Source of the DNA: Lachnospiraceae bacterium
GTDB lineage: Bacteria > Bacillota > Clostridia > Lachnospirales > Anaerotignaceae
Length of the DNA: 17,959 nt
Assembly: GCA_019422065.1 (NCBI GenBank)
Contig: JAHZEA010000002.1
Location: 183,869 to 201,827 of the forward strand
Direction: 5' to 3'
Part shown: piece by piece, positions 13,260-17,959 of the stretch
Layout: each line of letters starts with the position of its first letter
Numbering within the stretch: the stretch's first letter is position 1
Notes under the pieces: model-generated
What the model was told of the DNA's origin: nothing
The model's input: only the letters and a program-made list of their open reading frames with translations
The model's database searches: none
Position numbers and translations under genes: made by a program

Positions 13260-14561
13260 ATGCCTGACAGAGTTATAACCAGCCTTTTAGAAGACGTTAA
13301 AATACCTAAAATGATTAAAGTGCACCAAAAATTCGAAAGGCCTAAAATTGAGCCTGACGATATACCCAATACGATAACATCGCAGTTTAGCCAAAATAAA
13401 TTCGCCTCTAAAATAAAACCGGGCATGAGTATCTGCATAACTTGCGGCAGCCGCGGCATTAGCAACATACCGCTTATAATTAAGACTATAGCCGATTTCT
13501 GCAAATCAAAAGGCGCTCATCCTTTTGTTGTACCGGCTATGGGAAGCCACGGCGGAGCTACAGCTCAAGGCCAATTAGAGATACTCGAATCTTTAGGCGT
13601 AACTCCTGAAAGCATAGGCTGCCCAATTAAATCGTCAATGGAGACTGTTGTTGTTGGCCACACGGTAGTAGGCGATATACGCCCTGAAGAAGTTGAGGTA
13701 CGTATAGACAAAAACGCCGCCGAAGCTGACGGCATAATACTCTGCGGCAGAATAAAAGCACATACGGCTTTCCGCGGGGAATATGAAAGCGGTCTTATGA
13801 AAATGATGACTATTGGCCTTGGCAAACAGCAGGGAGCCGAAAGCTGTCATAAAAACGGTTTCAAGTACATGGCCTACCTTGTTCCTACATTCGGCAGAAT
13901 TATAATGAAGAATGCCCCTGTTCTTTTCGGCCTTGCCATACTTGAAAACAGTTTTGATGAAACATGTAAGCTTATAGCACTTACACCAGATGAAATAGAA
14001 ACTGAGGAGCCTAAACTGCTTAAAGAATCTTTTACCTATCTCCCTAAAATATATTTTGACGACTGCGATGTTCTTATTGTAGACGAGTTCGGCAAAAACA
14101 TAAGCGGTGAAGGCATGGACCCTAACATAACAGGCACATTTGCCACTCCTTATGCCTCAGGTGGAATTAAAGCCCAAAAGCGCGCTATATTACGTCTTAC
14201 GGAGCAGACCCACGGCAATGCCCATGGCCTTGGTATGGTGGATGTAATAAGCAAAAAGTTTTATAACGATTTAGATTTGGAAGCTACATATCCAAACAGC
14301 ATTACATCAACTGTTTTGGAGTTTGCTAAAATACCAATGATTATGGCAAACGATAAAGAAACATTCCAAGTATGCATTAAAACATGTACGGAAATAGACA
14401 AAGAAAAAGTACGTATAATCCGAATAAAAAATACCCTCGATATGGAATATATATACGTTTCCGAGTCTATGACTGATGAAGTTAAGTTAAACCCTAATTT
14501 AGAAATAGTATCGGAACCTACAGAATTATGTTTCGATTCTGACGGTAACTTGGATATTTAA
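13260..14561 (+). CDS. LarA-like racemase (nickel-pincer lactate racemase family, DUF2088)
   Basis: The 433-residue product is a homologue of lactate racemase LarA, which uses a covalently bound nickel-pincer nucleotide to invert 2-hydroxy acids by hydride transfer. By my reading of LarA, its cofactor lysine K184 and nickel ligand H200 correspond to K181 (GLMKMM) and H197 (AESCH), with the same 16-residue spacing. H168 (GRIKAHT) matches H174, H97 (GSHGGAT) matches H108, and R65 (CGSRG) matches R75. The usual DxTRP sequence near R75 is replaced by TCGSRGIS, so the substrate is probably not lactate. Homologues are known to act on malate, phenyllactate, hydroxyglutarate or gluconate. AAAGGAGG ends 8 bases before the ATG, and the gene lies 36 bases after dctM, so it belongs to the TRAP operon. 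The cofactor genes larB, larC and larE are not in the window. Confidence 0.8.
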   Translation: MPDRVITSLLEDVKIPKMIKVHQKFERPKIEPDDIPNTITSQFSQNKFASKIKPGMSICITCGSRGISNIPLIIKTIADFCKSKGAHPFVVPAMGSHGGATAQGQLEILESLGVTPESIGCPIKSSMETVVVGHTVVGDIRPEEVEVRIDKNAAEADGIILCGRIKAHTAFRGEYESGLMKMMTIGLGKQQGAESCHKNGFKYMAYLVPTFGRIIMKNAPVLFGLAILENSFDETCKLIALTPDEIETEEPKLLKESFTYLPKIYFDDCDVLIVDEFGKNISGEGMDPNITGTFATPYASGGIKAQKRAILRLTEQTHGNAHGLGMVDVISKKFYNDLDLEATYPNSITSTVLEFAKIPMIMANDKETFQVCIKTCTEIDKEKVRIIRIKNTLDMEYIYVSESMTDEVKLNPNLEIVSEPTELCFDSDGNLDI

Positions 14562-14591
14562 TAATACTAAGCAGTATAAAAAAACAAATTA

Positions 14592-14667
14592 AAAGCCGGC
14601 TTTAACCTCCTGAAATGCGAGTTTACCAGTAATTAAAACCGTTACCCTAAATTTAAAAGCCGGCTTT
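14592..14667. repeat. Two copies of the palindrome AAAGCCGGCTTT
   Basis: The 12-base perfect palindrome occurs at 14592-14603 and again at 14656-14667, with 52 bases between. The copies can pair with each other to form a long-looped hairpin, or each could bind a dimeric protein. No U-tract follows on the plus strand. They lie just after the racemase stop. The gap from 14562 to 14803 holds only this pair and the terminator at 14733-14774. Confidence 0.6.
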
Positions 14668-14732
14668 GCAATAAAAAAACAAATATTAATTTTTCAGTTA
14701 ACTAACCACTAACTACAAAGCACAATTTACAA

Positions 14733-14774
14733 AAAATACCCTGCGCTTTTCCTCTCCTAAGCACAGGGTATTTT
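14733..14774. terminator. Bidirectional terminator between the racemase and P-type ATPase genes
   Basis: A 16-bp stem with one C-A mismatch (14733-14748 with 14759-14774) has a 10-base loop. T-rich sequence follows on both strands (TTTATTTTA on plus, TTTTTTG on minus). It separates two convergent genes. Confidence 0.85.
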
Positions 14775-14803
14775 ATTTTAAACAATTTTATACTATTTCA
14801 TTA

Positions 14804-17257
14804 TTAAAATTCATCGTTAATGTTTTCTTCTGTTTTTTTATTTTTTCTGTTTCTGATTTTTTCGGCCATACGCGAGAAAAACTCAAAAAGCTTTGTAATA
14901 TGCCTGAAAACGGATTCAGTAGCTATTGTAAATATACATAAAAGCATTGCCGTTCTTGAAGATATAGCCTGTATATCAAATATATCGTTCATGTAAATAC
15001 CGCATACTATAAAAGCAACTATCATTGAAATTAAAACAGCGGCTCTTACTTTATTCAGCGGCTGGCTTATTTTATAAAGTATTAAAAAGCCTACCATAGC
15101 CAATAAAAGAGTACTTACAACAGAAACATCCTCGCTATTAAGTTCAAACACCTGACTGTATATCATAAATGCCAGTACCATTAAAAAGTCAGTAAGACCA
15201 CCCGGAAGCGCTTTATAGAGCACATTACGCACAAAACCGCCTTTTATAATATCAAAATTACTTTCAAGAGCCAGCAAAAATGCCGGTATACCTATAGTAA
15301 ACGTACTTATAAGTGAAATCTGCGACGGTGTAAGCGGATAGTCCAAAAGCAGAACTATAGTGCTTATTGAAAGCAAAAGCGAAAATATATTTTTAACAAG
15401 AAACAGACTGGAAGAACGTTGGATATTGTTTACAACTCTCCTGCCTTCATACACAACCGACGGCAGTTTTGAAAAGTCCGAGTCCATAAGCACTATCTGC
15501 GCCGCCTGACTTGCGGCATCGCTTCCGGAAGCCATGGCTATGGAGCAGTCTGCGTCTTTAAGGGCTAAAACATCGTTTACACCGTCACCTGTCATAGCAA
15601 CTGTATTTCCGTTATTTTTAATTGCATTTATAATTATGCGTTTTTGTTTAGGCGTTACTCTGCCAAAAACGGTATATTCGTTTGCGCAGTTTTCCAATTC
15701 TTCGTCAGTTAAGTTGGATGTGTCTATATATTTATCGGCATTATCAATTTCAGCTTCTTTGGCCACAGACGCAACTGTAATTGGGTTATCGCCAGATATA
15801 ACTTTAATTTCAACACCCTGTTCTTTAAAATACTTAAATGTTTCAACAGCTTCTTTTCTAATAGGGTTAGAAAATACCACAAGACACAGCGGCTCAACAC
15901 TGCCTTTTATTTGGCTTCCGTCAGCTGTGCCGTTATATGTGCCGAATAAAAGCACTCTTTTGCCCTTCTGGCCTAAAGATGCGGCTTTTAATGAATATTC
16001 TTTCTCATTCTCATTTAAAAGAAATTCCGGCGCGCCTAAAACATAGCTTTTGCCGTTAGGCGTATTAACAGCGCTGTATTTATAAGCAGAAGAAAACGGC
16101 ACACTTACACCTTCCATGCTTTCACCGCTGTTGCCAAAATAATTTAATATAGCCTTTGATGTTTCATTAATTGTATCCTGAGACTTTACAAATGCAGAAA
16201 GATTATTTTTAACATCATTCTCGTTCAAATCTTTGTTAATAACAACAACGCCTTCCATTTCCATATCCGGCATTGTTATAGTTCCGGTTTTATCAAGGCA
16301 CAGAACATTAACTCTGGCAAGTGTTTCTATACACTTCATATCATGGAGCATAACCTTTTTAATAGCAAGCCTTCCGGCACTTACGGCAAGGGCAACACTT
16401 GTTAAAAGATACATACCTTCTGGTATCATGCCTATAACAGCCGCCACTGTAGTTGAAATACTCTCACCAAAGCCATATCCTTTAATTCCAAACTGCTGAA
16501 CAAAAAGTATTATGCCTATAGGTATAATGGCTATGCCTAAAAAAATGAGTATACGGTTCATAGAGCGTATCATTTGTGACTGCTCTTTATTGTTTATTTT
16601 CTTTGCTTCTAATGTGAGTTTTGCCGCATATGAGTTAATGCCAACCCTTTCAGCCATGGCACGGCATGTTCCTGTTACAACAAAACTGCCTGAAAGCAGT
16701 TTATCGCCTTCGCCCTTATATACTTCATCGCTTTCACCTGTTATAAGAGACTCATTTACAGTTACATGCCCGCTTTTTACAACACAATCGGCACAAATCT
16801 GGTTTCCTGATGTAAACTCGCATATATCGTTTAATACCACATCATCGGCATTAATTTTTACACTCTTGCTGTCACGAATTACTGTTGCTTTGGCAACATT
16901 AAGCACGCTGAGCTTGTCCAGCACTCTTTTGGAATGTATTTCCTGAACAATACCTATACATGTGTTGGCTATAATTATAGGCAGAAAAAGCAAATCGTTT
17001 AGCTTTCCTGAAATTATAACAAGCACAGTGATAACGGCAAAAACCATATTAAAATAAGTTAAACAGTTTTCCTTTATTATATCACCCACAGTTTTAGATG
17101 ACATATCGCCATGGCAGTTATTCAGGCCTTTTTCAGTTCTCTCTTTTACCTGTTCGTCTGTAAGGCCTTTGTCAGGGTCTGGATTATATAAGTCATACTC
17201 TATTTTTTCCATTTTTCCCTTTTTTACCATTTCTTCAAATTTTGCTTCATCCGACAT
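14804..17257 (-). CDS. P-type cation-transporting ATPase, CtpE-like
   Basis: The 817-residue protein is a complete P-type ATPase. It shows the actuator loop TGES (173-176), PEGM in transmembrane helix 4 (279-282), the phosphorylation site DKTGT (322-326, D322), LGAPE in the nucleotide domain (407-411, a variant of KGAPE), DNP (490-492) and TGDGVND (556-562). The last third holds about six transmembrane helices. The nucleotide domain is compact and heavy-metal-binding CxxC domains are absent, so it is not a copper or zinc type. The stretch PEGMYLLTSVALAVSAGRLA and the late TIGIPAFLLALESN resemble mycobacterial CtpE, a calcium pump, and its Firmicute relatives. Calcium is the best guess. The ATG is preceded by AAGGA at 9 bases. 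It has its own promoter and is not linked to the TRAP operon. Confidence 0.9.
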   Translation of the reverse strand: MSDEAKFEEMVKKGKMEKIEYDLYNPDPDKGLTDEQVKERTEKGLNNCHGDMSSKTVGDIIKENCLTYFNMVFAVITVLVIISGKLNDLLFLPIIIANTCIGIVQEIHSKRVLDKLSVLNVAKATVIRDSKSVKINADDVVLNDICEFTSGNQICADCVVKSGHVTVNESLITGESDEVYKGEGDKLLSGSFVVTGTCRAMAERVGINSYAAKLTLEAKKINNKEQSQMIRSMNRILIFLGIAIIPIGIILFVQQFGIKGYGFGESISTTVAAVIGMIPEGMYLLTSVALAVSAGRLAIKKVMLHDMKCIETLARVNVLCLDKTGTITMPDMEMEGVVVINKDLNENDVKNNLSAFVKSQDTINETSKAILNYFGNSGESMEGVSVPFSSAYKYSAVNTPNGKSYVLGAPEFLLNENEKEYSLKAASLGQKGKRVLLFGTYNGTADGSQIKGSVEPLCLVVFSNPIRKEAVETFKYFKEQGVEIKVISGDNPITVASVAKEAEIDNADKYIDTSNLTDEELENCANEYTVFGRVTPKQKRIIINAIKNNGNTVAMTGDGVNDVLALKDADCSIAMASGSDAASQAAQIVLMDSDFSKLPSVVYEGRRVVNNIQRSSSLFLVKNIFSLLLSISTIVLLLDYPLTPSQISLISTFTIGIPAFLLALESNFDIIKGGFVRNVLYKALPGGLTDFLMVLAFMIYSQVFELNSEDVSVVSTLLLAMVGFLILYKISQPLNKVRAAVLISMIVAFIVCGIYMNDIFDIQAISSRTAMLLCIFTIATESVFRHITKLFEFFSRMAEKIRNRKNKKTEENINDEF

Positions 17258-17316
17258 ATGAATCAGTCCTTACTATTATTACCATAAATTTAATAATACA
17301 CCAAACTCCTAAAAAA

Positions 17317-17345
17317 ATTGTACCACCTTTTTACAGTCTGTTCAA
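17317..17345 (-). promoter_or_regulatory. Promoter of the P-type ATPase gene
   Basis: On the minus strand TTGAAC (17345-17340), a 17-base spacer and TACAAT (17322-17317) with a TG extension (TGGTACAAT) form a strong promoter. Transcription would start near 17310, about 53 bases before the ATG. Confidence 0.65.
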
Positions 17346-17374
17346 TTAAGTAAATGTTAACACTTCATACATAT

Positions 17375-17403
17375 AAAAAAATGCCCGCATTAAAAGCGGA
17401 CAT
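17375..17403 (-). terminator. Intrinsic terminator of the right-edge membrane protein gene
   Basis: On the minus strand an 8-bp stem with one G-U pair (17403-17396 with 17388-17381) and a 7-base loop is followed by a run of T. It lies 7 bases after the stop codon of that gene. Confidence 0.8.
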
Positions 17404-17410
17404 AAATTTT

Positions 17411-17959
17411 TTAAATTATAAGATATATAAGCGCCAATACAACACCTAAGCCAAAAAGCATAAGTGATACCGAAAGGTTTTCACGCATTCCGCGTTCTTC
17501 ACCGTATTTATCAACAGAAAACCGCGAAAAGTATGCGTCCTTTCTAAAGTCGCGCTTGCCCTCATATGAAATTTCGTCATAGTTAAAGAATAAATAAAGC
17601 ACCACCTGAAGCATGTAATCATACATGCTTTTAAACAGCCTTATTACAATTACACCGGCTATAAGCAGCCAAAGGAAAATGTTTTCTATAAGTCCGCTTA
17701 CAAACTCAACTACTCTTGACATTATAAAATACAATGCCTTGTAAAAGTCCTCAAATGACGGGTTTAAAACATTTTCACATACTATTCCGGCAGCCGGTAC
17801 AGTTTTTGAACATATAAACTCAAAAGAACAATTCATAACTTGGGCACAAGCTCCGCCTATTGATGGCAGAAGGCGCAGAAGAACCGGACGGTATATTTTT
17901 TTCTCAATACTGAGCCATTTTGGCCATAAATCAACATAAGTTTTCTGGCCGCTTTGGCT
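17411..17959 (-). CDS. C-terminal part of a membrane protein, probably complex I subunit 5 / Mrp antiporter-like
   Basis: The frame stays open from the right edge (17959) to a TAA at 17411, giving 182 residues without the N-terminus. The ATG at 17836 has no ribosome site and the coding frame clearly continues upstream of it. The first part reads YVDLWPKWLSIEKKIYRPVLLRLLPSIGG by composition (about residues 8-36): an amphipathic segment with the pattern DLWP-WL-E-YRP that I associate with the C-terminal extension of clostridial NADH dehydrogenase subunit 5-like or Mrp antiporter-like proteins. Hydrophobic segments follow at about 90-110 and 160-182, with a charged tail of about 40 residues between them. 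The family assignment rests on memory of that pattern. It could be another polytopic membrane protein. Confidence 0.5.
   Translation of the reverse strand, partial: SQSGQKTYVDLWPKWLSIEKKIYRPVLLRLLPSIGGACAQVMNCSFEFICSKTVPAAGIVCENVLNPSFEDFYKALYFIMSRVVEFVSGLIENIFLWLLIAGVIVIRLFKSMYDYMLQVVLYLFFNYDEISYEGKRDFRKDAYFSRFSVDKYGEERGMRENLSVSLMLFGLGVVLALIYLII

Noticed and set aside
17411..17836. A complete 141-residue gene starting at ATG 17836
   Set aside because: There is no ribosome site, and the frame remains open with coding-like residues (YVDLWPKWL) up to the window edge, so it is the end of a longer gene.
1..17959. CRISPR array, tRNA or rRNA genes, phage or transposase genes
   Set aside because: No regularly spaced repeats, no cloverleaf or rRNA-like sequence, and no transposase, integrase or phage proteins were seen on either strand.

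Overview
The window is A+T-rich and looks like chromosomal DNA from an anaerobic low-G+C Firmicute of the class Clostridia. The reasons are strong AGGAGG-type ribosome binding sites, TTG and GTG starts, TTGACA/TATAAT promoters with TG-extended -10 boxes, compact U-tailed terminators, and a bare NifS/NifU pair. I cannot place it at genus level. No RNA gene, CRISPR array, insertion sequence or phage gene was seen.

Layout. Positions 1-4029 are housekeeping: the start of an unknown membrane-anchored protein (minus strand, runs off the left edge), a Uup-like ABC-F ATPase (plus), and a nifS-nifU iron-sulfur assembly operon (minus). Positions 4193-8083 hold a LysR regulator, an ornithine cyclodeaminase/mu-crystallin family enzyme and a sodium-coupled amino-acid symporter of the NSS family, each apparently its own transcription unit. 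Two copies of the palindrome ATAAC-N5-GTTAT sit at and just below the predicted promoter of the cyclodeaminase, one near -67, where LysR proteins normally bind. The symporter leader looks like an attenuator.

Positions 8300-9875 carry two tandem paralogous FadR-type (FCD) GntR regulators on the minus strand. They diverge from a plus-strand operon (10238-14561) that encodes a TRAP transporter (DctP, DctQ, DctM) and a homologue of the nickel-pincer lactate racemase LarA. The 362-base divergent region contains repeated CATA(G/C)TATG palindromes, one overlapping the operon promoter. The unit reads as a regulated uptake and stereo-inversion module for a 2-hydroxy acid or related organic acid, but the substrate cannot be read from the sequence. 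The binding-protein gene dctP has an in-frame TAG at codon 67, with the frame open and conserved on both sides.

Positions 14804-17959 (minus strand) hold a CtpE-like P-type cation ATPase and the C-terminal part of a membrane protein that resembles a complex I subunit 5 / Mrp-type antiporter subunit.

Most unusual points: the dctP amber codon, the LarA homologue tied to TRAP and twin GntR genes, the LysR box arrangement with an unexplained 12-bp inverted repeat in the leader, and the switchable leader of the symporter.
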